This document shows positions 1 to 6,880 of a stretch of 26,988 nucleotides of DNA, in pieces (within the stretch, counting starts at the first letter, position 1; each line of letters opens with the position of its first letter). Below the pieces are notes generated by a model. That model worked only from the letters and a program-made list of their open reading frames with translations. It was not told where the DNA came from and made no database searches. The DNA is from an uncultured Chitinophagaceae bacterium. GTDB taxonomy: Bacteria; Bacteroidota; Bacteroidia; Chitinophagales; Chitinophagaceae. The position numbers and the translations under genes were made by a program. The DNA lies in assembly GCA_937996595.1 (NCBI GenBank), contig CALKVC010000213.1, positions 1 to 26,988 of the forward strand, written 5' to 3'.

Positions 1-601
1 GAAAGGAAAGCACGAGTATGCCGATCAGGAAACCCAGGTCGGCAAAACGGGTAACGATAAACGCTTTTTTACAGGCAGCCACAGCACTGGGCCTGTCATA
101 GTAATAACCGATAAGTAAAAAAGAAGAAACCCCCACCAGTTCCCAGAATATATATATCTGGAATAAATTGGTGGATATTACAAGGCCCAGCATGGAAAAA
201 GTGAACAGGCCCAGGAATGCGTAATAAGTGGGAAACCTTTCTTCCCCTTTCAGGTATGCAAGGCTGTAAATATGTACCATCAGGGAGATCAGTGTTACCA
301 CTACCAGCATCATCACAGAAATGGGATCTAACATAATTCCCATATCAATTGAGAGGCCGGGCGAAAACTGCAGCCATGTATATTGCCAGGGAACCAGTTT
401 CTGATATACGCCATCCAGCTTACCGTATTCAAAGAAATAACCGTATGCTGTAAATAATGCCAGGACCGTAGCAACAAGCATCAGTGCCGTACCGATGATG
501 CCGGAACTGTTTTTAAGATACTTTCTTCCAAATAACCCAAACAATAAAAATCCGGCCAGAGGCAGTAAAGGGATCAGCGCTATAAAAGTTGCATTTGGCA
601 T
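1..601 (-). CDS. nuoL: NADH-quinone oxidoreductase subunit L, N-terminal part (cut by window edge)
   Basis: Proton-pumping, antiporter-like membrane subunit of complex I. Only the first 200 codons are present; the frame is open to the left edge. The ATG at 601 gives MPNATFIALIPLL followed by hydrophobic helices. The family-typical stretch WELVGVSSFLLIGYY (with the glutamate conserved in NuoL/M/N) and the following KAFIVTRFADLGFLIG are visible in translation. It lies 52 bp downstream of nuoK on the same strand, in the normal K-L order. The rest of the protein, and probably nuoM and nuoN, should lie to the left of this window. The identification is secure from the motifs and the context. Confidence 0.95.
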   Translation of the reverse strand, partial: MPNATFIALIPLLPLAGFLLFGLFGRKYLKNSSGIIGTALMLVATVLALFTAYGYFFEYGKLDGVYQKLVPWQYTWLQFSPGLSIDMGIMLDPISVMMLVVVTLISLMVHIYSLAYLKGEERFPTYYAFLGLFTFSMLGLVISTNLFQIYIFWELVGVSSFLLIGYYYDRPSAVAACKKAFIVTRFADLGFLIGILVLSF

Positions 602-653
602 TTTGATGTTTTATCCTTCAGCGTTTAAATTGTTGCTCTTATCAATCTGTAAA

Positions 654-968
654 CTAGTATTTCATTTCCCCTGCCTTTTCTACATCAATGGATTGATGGC
701 TCCTGTACAGGTTTATTATTATTGCAATAGCAACGGCTGCTTCGGCTGCTGCTATGGCAATGATGAATATGGTAAAGAATAGCCCATCCATTTTTCCCGG
801 CCACAGGTATTTATTGAATGCTATGAAATTGATGTTAACACTGTTCAGGATCAGTTCCACACTCATCAATATGGTTATGAGGTTTCTCCGTATGAAAAAA
901 CCATATATGCCGATGAAAAACAATGCGGCACTGATGAACAATAAATGATATAGACCGGGTTCCATCAT
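654..968 (-). CDS. nuoK: NADH-quinone oxidoreductase subunit K
   Basis: Small membrane subunit of complex I in the proton path (MrpC-like). The 104 residues form three hydrophobic helices. The two buried glutamates expected in NuoK are present, E38 in the LMSVELILN stretch and E76 in IAAAEAAVA. The first ATG (968) overlaps the stop codon of nuoJ as ATGA, a sign of translational coupling; a second ATG follows directly at 965. The length fits the family (about 100 residues). It is followed by nuoL after 52 bp. Confidence 0.97.
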   Translation of the reverse strand: MMEPGLYHLLFISAALFFIGIYGFFIRRNLITILMSVELILNSVNINFIAFNKYLWPGKMDGLFFTIFIIAIAAAEAAVAIAIIINLYRSHQSIDVEKAGEMKY

Positions 969-1483
969 GTTGTTTGTGGTTTAGATCTCATGGCAATAAC
1001 AATACATCCAATCAATGCAGCCAGTAATAAAATGCTCACCACTTCAAACGGCAAAGCATAACCGCCCTGTTGTATGCCCAGCATCTGGTTTCCGATATTC
1101 GCAACCGTTGGCTCAACCGCCATGCCCGTATTACCGGTAAACGAATGCTGGTATACCTGCAGAACAGTAAGGGCAAACCCGCAAAATGCGGCTAACATGG
1201 AAAACAGCTGCCGCTTCATATCCTGCTTTGGCAGCAGGTCGCCGGCCTGTTGTGTGAGGAAAATTGAAAAGATGATCAGAACGGTTATCCCTCCCACATA
1301 TACTATTATTTGCACGGCCGCAATAAATTCATACTGCATCCAGAAGTACAGTCCCGCAATTCCAATCAGGGAGAACAACAAGAATATGGCAGCACGGAAT
1401 ATCTGTCTTGTTGCAACCGCCATCAGGGCATTCACCAGTGTGAAAGCTGCCAATAAATAAAATATGATCGTTGAACCTGTCAT
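965..1483 (-). CDS. nuoJ: NADH-quinone oxidoreductase subunit J
   Basis: Membrane subunit of complex I (NuoJ/ND6). The 172 residues are almost entirely hydrophobic with about five membrane helices. The typical sequence around FAAVQIIVYVGGITVLIIF is recognisable (here FIAAVQIIVYVGGITVLII), the region that in known structures contains a pi-bulge helix at the junction with the hydrophilic arm. ATG start at 1483; the stop overlaps the nuoK start by 4 bp. The 67-bp gap to nuoI upstream contains a 14-bp-period repeat. Confidence 0.96.
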   Translation of the reverse strand: MTGSTIIFYLLAAFTLVNALMAVATRQIFRAAIFLLFSLIGIAGLYFWMQYEFIAAVQIIVYVGGITVLIIFSIFLTQQAGDLLPKQDMKRQLFSMLAAFCGFALTVLQVYQHSFTGNTGMAVEPTVANIGNQMLGIQQGGYALPFEVVSILLLAALIGCIVIAMRSKPQTT

Positions 1484-1512
1484 CAGTATTTAAATAAGTT
1501 GGTAACCCCTGC

Positions 1513-1548
1513 TTTTACATTCTATATTTTACATTCATCATTTTACAT
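1513..1548. repeat. 14-bp-period direct repeat in the nuoI-nuoJ spacer
   Basis: Three consecutive units begin with TTTTACAT at 1513, 1527 and 1541. Units one and two share TTTTACATTC and differ in the last four bases (TATA and ATCA); the third is only partly conserved. The period is exactly 14 bp, twice the 7-bp period of the repeats in other gaps of the same operon. It lies between the nuoI stop (1551-1553) and the nuoJ start (1483). Confidence 0.7.
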
Positions 1549-1550
1549 GC

Positions 1551-2027
1551 CTACTCTACTCCATCCATGATCTTTGACCCCGGTTTATTCAGCACCTTTG
1601 TCAATTCTGCCCGGTTAAACACGCTGTGTTCAAATGTCTGGTCCATCACGATGGCATCAGAGGGGCAGGCGATCACACAAAGGTTGCACATGGTGCACAG
1701 TTCCAGGTGGTACACCAGTTTATCAATGGCCTTTTTTTTCTTTCCTTCCGGTGTGATGTCGAATTTTGTAACCACTTTGATGGTTCCGTTAGGGCATGCC
1801 AGTTCGCAGGCTGTGCAGCCGGTGCAGCGGTGTTCATTATTGGCATCATGCGGCATCACCACTTCCCCCTTGAACCGGTCCGGTAATTTCAGGGTTTCCC
1901 TGTTATCGGGATATTGTTGCGTAATAATTTCCTTGTGATGCGTAAAGTAATACAATGTCCTTCGCATGCCTACGAGCAATGATTTGATTGCACCGAAAAC
2001 TTCCTTTATGTATTTTACTAAAAACAA
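1551..2027 (-). CDS. nuoI: NADH-quinone oxidoreductase subunit I (two 4Fe-4S clusters)
   Basis: Ferredoxin-like subunit that carries clusters N6a and N6b of complex I and passes electrons to NuoB. Two cysteine sets are visible: C68, C71, C74 and C78 in CTGCTACELACP, and C111, C114, C117 and C121 in CTMCNLCVIACP. The length of 158 is normal. No ATG gives a full N-terminus; the chosen start is a TTG at 2027, two codons after an in-frame TAA, which keeps the amphipathic N-terminal helix typical of the family. The alternative ATG at 1967 would remove 20 residues. nuoH lies 71 bp upstream. Confidence 0.95.
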   Translation of the reverse strand: MFLVKYIKEVFGAIKSLLVGMRRTLYYFTHHKEIITQQYPDNRETLKLPDRFKGEVVMPHDANNEHRCTGCTACELACPNGTIKVVTKFDITPEGKKKKAIDKLVYHLELCTMCNLCVIACPSDAIVMDQTFEHSVFNRAELTKVLNKPGSKIMDGVE

Positions 2028-2028
2028 G

Positions 2029-2049
2029 GTTTAAAGTTTATCGTTCTTA
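2029..2049. repeat. Weak GTTnnnn heptads in the nuoH-nuoI spacer
   Basis: Three successive 7-mers start with GTT (GTTTAAA, GTTTATC, GTTCTTA) immediately upstream of the nuoI start. Alone this would be negligible; it is listed because the other gaps of this operon show clearer 7-bp periodicity. Confidence 0.3.
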
Positions 2050-2098
2050 TTGCAGGGCAAAATAGGTTTTAACCTTTACCACTACATGCTGAACTATT

Positions 2099-3175
2099 TT
2101 AAAAATGCCAACCCAATATCGCCATGGCTGTCACCAGCAAAATGTTGAACATGCTGATAGGCAGTAAATATTTCCACTCCAGGTTCAGCAACTGGTCAAT
2201 ACGCAGGCGCGGGAAAGTCCACCTGAACCACATAATCACAAATATCAGGAAGAATGTTTTCCCAAAGAACCAAACGCTGCCCGGAATATAATCCATCACA
2301 TGGTTAAAACCCTGCCAGTTACCTACATGAAACGGCATCCATCCACCCAGGAACAATGTGGCGCCTATAGCGCAAACGATAAATACATTCACATATTCGG
2401 CCAGGAAGAACAGGGCGAATTTCATACCTGAATATTCTGTATGGAAACCTGCTGTTAATTCAGATTCTGCTTCTGCCAGGTCGAATGGCGCCCGGTTGGT
2501 TTCTGCTGTTACTGCAGTAATGAAAACGATGAATGCGATGATTGCCGGTATATGCCCTTTAAAAATCCACCAGCCGTTTGCCTGCGATTGTATGATATCG
2601 TTGATATTCAAACTGCCGGTTAGTACCACAACGGCCAGTATGGACAAGCCGGCTGACAATTCATAACTTACGATCTGTGCACCGCTGCGCATGGCACCCA
2701 TCAGCGAGTACTTATTATTACTTGCCCATCCGGCAATCAATATGCTTATCACTGAAATAGATGAAACAGCTGAAACATACAACACCCCGATATTGAGGTC
2801 CCACATCTGGAAATTACTTGCAAATGCAATAGGAGCCATCAGCAGCATGGCAACCATCATGGCAATGTAAGGCGCCAGGTTGAAGAGAAATTTATCGGAA
2901 CCGGAAGGGGTCATTGCTTCCTTTACCAGCAGTTTCAATGTATCGGCCAATGACTGCAGCATTCCTTTAGGGCCAACCCGGTTCGGGCCCAGGCGAATCT
3001 GGATCCATGCCGAAACCTTTCTTTCCATGATAACGAGAACCAATCCAAGAACAGCAAACAAGCCAATCACCGCAATGCCAACAATTACCATCTCAATGAT
3101 CGTTGCCAGTGTTGGGTTGAATGTTTGATTCAACCATTCGTGAATAAGGTTTGCTATTTTACTAAAACTCCACAT
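2099..3175 (-). CDS. nuoH: NADH-quinone oxidoreductase subunit H
   Basis: Membrane subunit at the heel of complex I that helps form the quinone chamber. The 358 residues contain about eight hydrophobic helices. The cytoplasmic loop signature with several acidic residues is clear: NRAPFDLAEAESELTAGFHT, followed by EYSGMKFALFFLAEY. The early RLGPNRVGPKG motif is also present. ATG start at 3175. In this operon it follows nuoD directly with a 71-bp gap; in 14-subunit operons nuoE, nuoF and nuoG usually sit between the two. Confidence 0.97.
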   Translation of the reverse strand: MWSFSKIANLIHEWLNQTFNPTLATIIEMVIVGIAVIGLFAVLGLVLVIMERKVSAWIQIRLGPNRVGPKGMLQSLADTLKLLVKEAMTPSGSDKFLFNLAPYIAMMVAMLLMAPIAFASNFQMWDLNIGVLYVSAVSSISVISILIAGWASNNKYSLMGAMRSGAQIVSYELSAGLSILAVVVLTGSLNINDIIQSQANGWWIFKGHIPAIIAFIVFITAVTAETNRAPFDLAEAESELTAGFHTEYSGMKFALFFLAEYVNVFIVCAIGATLFLGGWMPFHVGNWQGFNHVMDYIPGSVWFFGKTFFLIFVIMWFRWTFPRLRIDQLLNLEWKYLLPISMFNILLVTAMAILGWHF

Positions 3176-3190
3176 TCATTATTAATTTGA

Positions 3191-3243
3191 ATTTTAAATT
3201 TTAAATGTTGAATAAACCTGCGAGATAATTTAAAATTTAAAAT
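3191..3243. repeat. AT-only perfect inverted repeat in the nuoD-nuoH gap
   Basis: The left arm 3191-3206 and right arm 3228-3243 are perfect 16-bp reverse complements with a 21-bp loop. Each arm is itself made of 7-mers (ATTTTAA repeated, and TTTAAAA on the other side). The arms contain no G or C, so the transcript could fold into a hairpin of A-U pairs only. No T-run follows in a form typical of an intrinsic terminator. It sits exactly where nuoEFG would be expected. Confidence 0.8.
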
Positions 3244-3246
3244 AAT

Positions 3247-4362
3247 TTATCTGTCAATATCAGGTATAACCAGATCCAGGGTTCCCATCATGGCTACCAG
3301 GTCGCCCAGCTTGCTGCCCCTGGCCATATGGTCCAGTGCAGAAAGGTTTGAAAATCCCGGTGAACGGAATTTAATACGGTAAGGGGTAGTTGCACCTTCA
3401 CTTACAATATATACCCCCAATTCACCACGGGCGGTTTCAACCCTGGTATAAAATTCTCCTTTCGGCAATTTCAACACGGCTTTTGTTTTGGCCTGGTAAT
3501 CCCCTTCCGGGATATTATCTATTAATTGTTCAATGATACTTACAGACTGGTTCATTTCCCTGATCCTTACCATATACCTGGCAAATGAATCACCGGCCGT
3601 TTCCAGCACTTCTTCAAACTGAACCTTATTATACACTTCGTATGGATATAATTTACGGATATCGCATGAAACGCCGCTACCCCTGGCCGCCGGGCCACTG
3701 CAACCGTACGATATGGCATCTTCGGGCGACAGGTAACCAACCCCTTTCATCCGGTTCTGAAAAATGATATTGCCGGTAAGCATTTCATCATACTCCTTTA
3801 TTTTAGACCTGTATAATGAAATGAAAGCTTTTACCCTTTTTTGAAAGTCGGGATGCAGGTCGGCCATCACACCACCCGGAACCATATAATTCATGGTTAA
3901 CCTGGCGCCGCAGGTTTCCTCCATGATATCGTTGATAGTTTCTCGTTCACGGAATGCATGAAAGAATGGTGTGAATGCCCCCAGGTCCATAGCCATGGCG
4001 CCCCACCACAATTCATGCGAAGCAATCCTGGTCAGTTCGTCCATCAGCACCCTGATTACCTGTGCCCTTTCCGGCACTTCTATCTGCATCCCTTTTTCTA
4101 CACATAACGCACACGCATGGTTGTTGATATGAGCCGAGAGGTAATCCATACGGCTGGTAACATAAATGAATTGCCGATACGTGAGGCTTTCACACATTTT
4201 TTCAATGGACCGGTGTATGTAGCCCAGGTGAGGTTCCACTTTTTTTATGGTTTCCCCGTTCAACGTGATAACCAGGTGCAATACGCCATGTGTTGCAGGA
4301 TGTTGCGGGCCTACATTGATGATCAGATCACCTTCTGTTGTTGTTCCTAATTCTTCAACCAT
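3247..4362 (-). CDS. nuoD: NADH-quinone oxidoreductase subunit D (49 kDa type)
   Basis: Subunit of the hydrophilic arm that forms the quinone site together with NuoB. The 371 residues contain GPQHPATHGVLHL with the conserved histidine, HLGYIHRSIEK (many homologues have HRG at this point), YVTSRMDYL with the conserved tyrosine, and SGPAARGSGVSCDIRK. The start is placed at the ATG at 4362 (MVEELGTTTEGD); an upstream TTG at 4377 in the same frame falls inside a heptad repeat and is unlikely. NuoC and NuoD are separate genes here, not the fused NuoCD found in some bacteria. Confidence 0.97.
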   Translation of the reverse strand: MVEELGTTTEGDLIINVGPQHPATHGVLHLVITLNGETIKKVEPHLGYIHRSIEKMCESLTYRQFIYVTSRMDYLSAHINNHACALCVEKGMQIEVPERAQVIRVLMDELTRIASHELWWGAMAMDLGAFTPFFHAFRERETINDIMEETCGARLTMNYMVPGGVMADLHPDFQKRVKAFISLYRSKIKEYDEMLTGNIIFQNRMKGVGYLSPEDAISYGCSGPAARGSGVSCDIRKLYPYEVYNKVQFEEVLETAGDSFARYMVRIREMNQSVSIIEQLIDNIPEGDYQAKTKAVLKLPKGEFYTRVETARGELGVYIVSEGATTPYRIKFRSPGFSNLSALDHMARGSKLGDLVAMMGTLDLVIPDIDR

Positions 4363-4364
4363 GG

Positions 4365-4406
4365 GAATACTGAACAATGAATACCGAATGATGAATCAGG
4401 AATTTC
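4365..4406. repeat. Six GAAnnnn heptads in the nuoC-nuoD spacer
   Basis: Six contiguous 7-mers all begin with GAA: GAATACT, GAACAAT, GAATACC, GAATGAT, GAATCAG, GAATTTC. The remaining four bases vary. The tract begins 3 bp upstream of the nuoD ATG and fills about half of the spacer up to the nuoC stop at 4442. Confidence 0.7.
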
Positions 4407-4441
4407 CGGTCAACCTTCGATATTACCAGTTCATTTATTTT

Positions 4442-4900
4442 TTACAATTTTATCATATTAACCGGGTCGTCAAAATCTTTCAGCAATGGTTTCTTTCCCT
4501 CCCAACCATCTGGCAAAATCAATAAACGCAGGTCTGGATGGTTGATGAATTGTACACCGAACATCTCATACACTTCCCTTTCATGAAATTCTGCTGTTCT
4601 CCATATATTGCTGACCGTTTCTATTTCAGGTTTGTTCCTGTCGATTTTTATCTTTACCACCATGTTATGCCTGTATTTTACAGAAGACAGGTGATAAACC
4701 ATGGTAAGGTGCGTCTTCCAATCAACACAGGTAAGGCAAAACAGGTAATCAAAAAACAAGGAATCAGTATGCCGCAATTGACTGGCAAAAACAGCCCATG
4801 CCGAAGGTTCAACATGCACAGTCAGCCATTCACCGCCTTCTTCAAAAGCAGCAGCAGGAAGCAATTCTGTAATGTTGGTCTTTAATTCCTCTAATTCCAT
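4442..4900 (-). CDS. nuoC: NADH-quinone oxidoreductase subunit C (30 kDa type)
   Basis: Subunit of the hydrophilic connecting arm of complex I. The C-terminal half carries the family signature HEREVYEMFGVQFINHPDLR followed by LLILPDGWEGKKPLLKDF. With the ATG at 4900 the protein has 152 residues (MELEELKTNITELL); a TTG at 4921 in the same frame would add seven residues but lies next to the tandem repeat and is less convincing. The gap to nuoB is made almost entirely of CAAACTT heptamers. Confidence 0.96.
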   Translation of the reverse strand: MELEELKTNITELLPAAAFEEGGEWLTVHVEPSAWAVFASQLRHTDSLFFDYLFCLTCVDWKTHLTMVYHLSSVKYRHNMVVKIKIDRNKPEIETVSNIWRTAEFHEREVYEMFGVQFINHPDLRLLILPDGWEGKKPLLKDFDDPVNMIKL

Positions 4901-4928
4901 AACATATATTTGCAAACGCAACTCGACT

Positions 4929-4991
4929 CAAACTTCAAACTTCAAACTTCAAACTTCAAACTTCAAACTTCAAACTTCAAACCTCAAACCC
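4929..4991. repeat. Tandem heptamer array (CAAACTT) between nuoB and nuoC
   Basis: Seven perfect head-to-tail copies of CAAACTT (AAGTTTG on the coding strand) run from 4929 to 4977, then two degenerate copies (CAAACCT, CAAACCC) to 4991. The degenerate end covers the nuoB stop codon (4984-4986) and its last valine codon, so the array starts inside the gene. The perfect part is a simple-sequence tract open to slippage. Confidence 0.95.
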
Positions 4992-5520
4992 CTTCTTTTA
5001 TCTGTTCCCTCGTCATCCCCATCTTTATTTTCTGTTGCAGGCTTATCAATGCATGCAGCAATGCTTCGGGCCTGGGCGGGCAGCCTGCTACATACACATC
5101 AACCGGAATCACATGATCGGCTCCTTTTACAACTGAATACGTATTGTAAAAAAACGGTCCGCCGCTGATGGCACAAGCTCCCATGGCAATCACATATTTC
5201 GGGTCGGCCATCTGATCATATAACCTTTTTAATACCGGAGCCATCTTATTCACGATGGTGCCGGCAATGATGATCACGTCTGCCTGCCGGGGAGAGGCGC
5301 GTGCCACTTCAAAACCAAATCTTGAAAAATCATATTTAGCGGACGCTACAGCCATCATTTCAATCCCGCAGCAACTGGTGGCAAATGTGAGGGGCCAGAG
5401 AGAATTGGAACGGGCCCAGTTTATCACATCATCCAGTTTGCTTAATACAATGCCGCCACCCGGTGTTTCATGAATCTGCCCGGGAAAATTATTCGTCATA
5501 TGTTGCTGGTCCTGCGCCAT
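4984..5520 (-). CDS. nuoB: NADH-quinone oxidoreductase subunit B (cluster N2)
   Basis: Carries the terminal 4Fe-4S cluster N2, which reduces quinone. The four ligands are visible: adjacent C50 and C51 in ATSCCGIEMM, C116 in GACAISGG and C147 in AGCPPRPE. The 178-residue length and the ATG start at 5520 are normal. The last codons (GGG GTT TGA) already read as part of the downstream heptamer array. It lies 27 bp downstream of nuoA. Confidence 0.97.
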   Translation of the reverse strand: MAQDQQHMTNNFPGQIHETPGGGIVLSKLDDVINWARSNSLWPLTFATSCCGIEMMAVASAKYDFSRFGFEVARASPRQADVIIIAGTIVNKMAPVLKRLYDQMADPKYVIAMGACAISGGPFFYNTYSVVKGADHVIPVDVYVAGCPPRPEALLHALISLQQKIKMGMTREQIKEGV

Positions 5521-5547
5521 AACTTAATTCGTTTAACATGCGGTGCC

Positions 5548-5898
5548 TTACATCCACTTTAATGCTCCCTTCCGGTGTGCATATAAAAAGCCCATGAATA
5601 ATATGAAAAAGAAAATGATGATTTCAATCAGCGCCATCCATCCTACTTTCTTTGCTACAACTGCCCAGGGATAGATGAATACCAGTTCCACATCAAATAT
5701 CAGGAAGATCAGTGCAAACAGGTAATAGCCCACATTCAGTTGTACCCATGTTTTACCGGTTGTGGGAATACCGCATTCGTACGGTTCGCCTTTCTGGGGA
5801 TTGGTAGTTGCTTTTGTAACTATTTTAGCAATGAGAATAGCAATAGAGGAGAATGCAAGTGCAGCCAGGATTAAAATGATCATCGAAGATGCTCCCAT
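5548..5898 (-). CDS. nuoA: NADH-quinone oxidoreductase subunit A
   Basis: Small membrane subunit of complex I (ND3 type) and first nuo gene of the operon. The 116 residues have three hydrophobic helices; the typical loop with YECGIP and the stretch FDVELVFIYPWAV with its acidic residues are present. ATG start at 5898. The upstream 146-bp gap to the flavoprotein gene holds a candidate promoter, so nuoA may be transcribed separately or together with that gene. Confidence 0.97.
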   Translation of the reverse strand: MGASSMIILILAALAFSSIAILIAKIVTKATTNPQKGEPYECGIPTTGKTWVQLNVGYYLFALIFLIFDVELVFIYPWAVVAKKVGWMALIEIIIFFFILFMGFLYAHRKGALKWM

Positions 5899-5937
5899 AA
5901 TAAAATTCAGTTGGTTTTAGCAGCAATATTATGGACA

Positions 5938-5965
5938 CAAGTTAATGAAAAAATGATTCCGCAAA
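5938..5965 (-). promoter_or_regulatory. Candidate promoter of nuoA
   Basis: On the minus strand a TTTG (5965-5962) is followed after 17 bp by TAACTTG (5944-5938), one base short of the Bacteroidota -7 consensus TAnnTTTG. The distance to the nuoA ATG is about 40 bp. The match is imperfect, so this is only a candidate. Confidence 0.4.
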
Positions 5966-6044
5966 TCATGTAATGATATATCTCAGTTTTAATGCAGGGA
6001 TGCCTGATAACATTCATGAGATGAATGCAAGGTTATTGCTTCTA

Positions 6045-6761
6045 TTAACCGTATATTTCCTGGTGGATGCTTTTACTATCATATCCCAGGCCGATGATTG
6101 TTTTCTTTGCTTCGTCTATCATTCCTTTCCAGCCACAAAGGTAAAAACCGGCAGGTTGTTTTTCACGGCATAATGATACATATATTTCATGTACATATCC
6201 TGTATGGCCATCCCATGAGCCTTTAGATAAAGTAGGTATAAAATGAAAACCGGGCATTCCCTTTTCCAGTTGCTTCAGTTCATCATAATAAAGCAGGTCT
6301 TCTTTATTACGGCAGCCGAAAATGAGATAGATAGCCTTGTGCCCGATCCCTGTATTCCGAATATGATGCACCATGCTCCTGAACGGGGCAATGCCGGTGC
6401 CGGTACAAATGAGAAAAAGGTCATCCGTTAACGGCTCTTTCAAATTGAAAACGCCCTGCGGCCCCCTGAAACTGATTTCACTCCCTACCTGCAGCGAAAA
6501 CAGGTACGGCGTTCCGGTTCCTTCATGATCCAGCACAATTATGAGTTCAAATACGTTTGTGCCATCGGGCCAGGATGAAATGGAATAACTGCGCCATCTT
6601 TTATTGGCCTTTTCGTGTATGGGAAGGTCGAGTGTTACAAACTGTCCGGGAATAAATTCAAAGGTATCCAGTTCAGGTACCTGTATCCAGAAACGCCTGG
6701 TATCGCTTGTTTCGTCTGTTATCCGTATGATCTTTCCTTTTCGCCAGGGCTGTAATGCCAT
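6045..6761 (-). CDS. FAD-dependent NAD(P)H/ferredoxin reductase-like oxidoreductase
   Basis: Two-domain flavoprotein of the ferredoxin-NADP reductase superfamily, 238 residues. The FAD domain has the RxYS motif at residues 57-60 (RSYS) and GPQGVF near 100-105. The nucleotide domain has GTGIAP at 121-126 and a late CG at 209-210, and the chain ends in EIYG, with the aromatic residue near the C-terminus usual in this family. No 2Fe-2S domain is present. The start is put at the ATG at 6761, because the in-frame TTG at 6812 coincides with the likely -33 promoter element. The gene lies directly upstream of nuoA on the same strand. The redox partner cannot be told from sequence; coupling to complex I is an inference. 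Confidence 0.85.
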   Translation of the reverse strand: MALQPWRKGKIIRITDETSDTRRFWIQVPELDTFEFIPGQFVTLDLPIHEKANKRWRSYSISSWPDGTNVFELIIVLDHEGTGTPYLFSLQVGSEISFRGPQGVFNLKEPLTDDLFLICTGTGIAPFRSMVHHIRNTGIGHKAIYLIFGCRNKEDLLYYDELKQLEKGMPGFHFIPTLSKGSWDGHTGYVHEIYVSLCREKQPAGFYLCGWKGMIDEAKKTIIGLGYDSKSIHQEIYG

Positions 6762-6779
6762 ATGTAAATATTGAATTTG

Positions 6780-6812
6780 CAAAGATAGCACCGTTGGTGC
6801 ATAAGATTCCAA
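6780..6812 (-). promoter_or_regulatory. Promoter with embedded dyad, upstream of the flavoprotein gene
   Basis: On the minus strand TATCTTTG (6787-6780) matches the -7 consensus TAnnTTTG exactly, and a TTG (6812-6810) sits 22 bp upstream as a -33 element. Between them, touching the -7 box, is GCACC-GTT-GGTGC (6788-6800), a perfect dyad with 5-bp arms that could be an operator. The ATG is 18 bp downstream of the -7 box. Confidence 0.65.
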
Positions 6813-6880
6813 TTATGTTGAAGTGCCCGTTTGCCGTATCAACGGATTTAGGGCATTGGGTATAGTTATTATCCTAATCC

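Noticed and set aside
3176..3246. Remnant of nuoE, nuoF or nuoG
   Set aside because: The gap is 71 bp, almost all A/T repeat, with no coding similarity to those subunits.
4901..4921. TTG start seven codons upstream for nuoC
   Set aside because: It abuts the heptamer array; the ATG at 4900 gives the usual N-terminus.
4929..4991. CRISPR-like array
   Set aside because: The units are only 7 bp and directly adjacent, without spacers and without cas genes.
6762..6880. Frameshifted C-terminal sorting domain of the subtilase
   Set aside because: The 119 bp after the stop contain no continuing frame with sorting-domain features and hold the promoter of the next gene.
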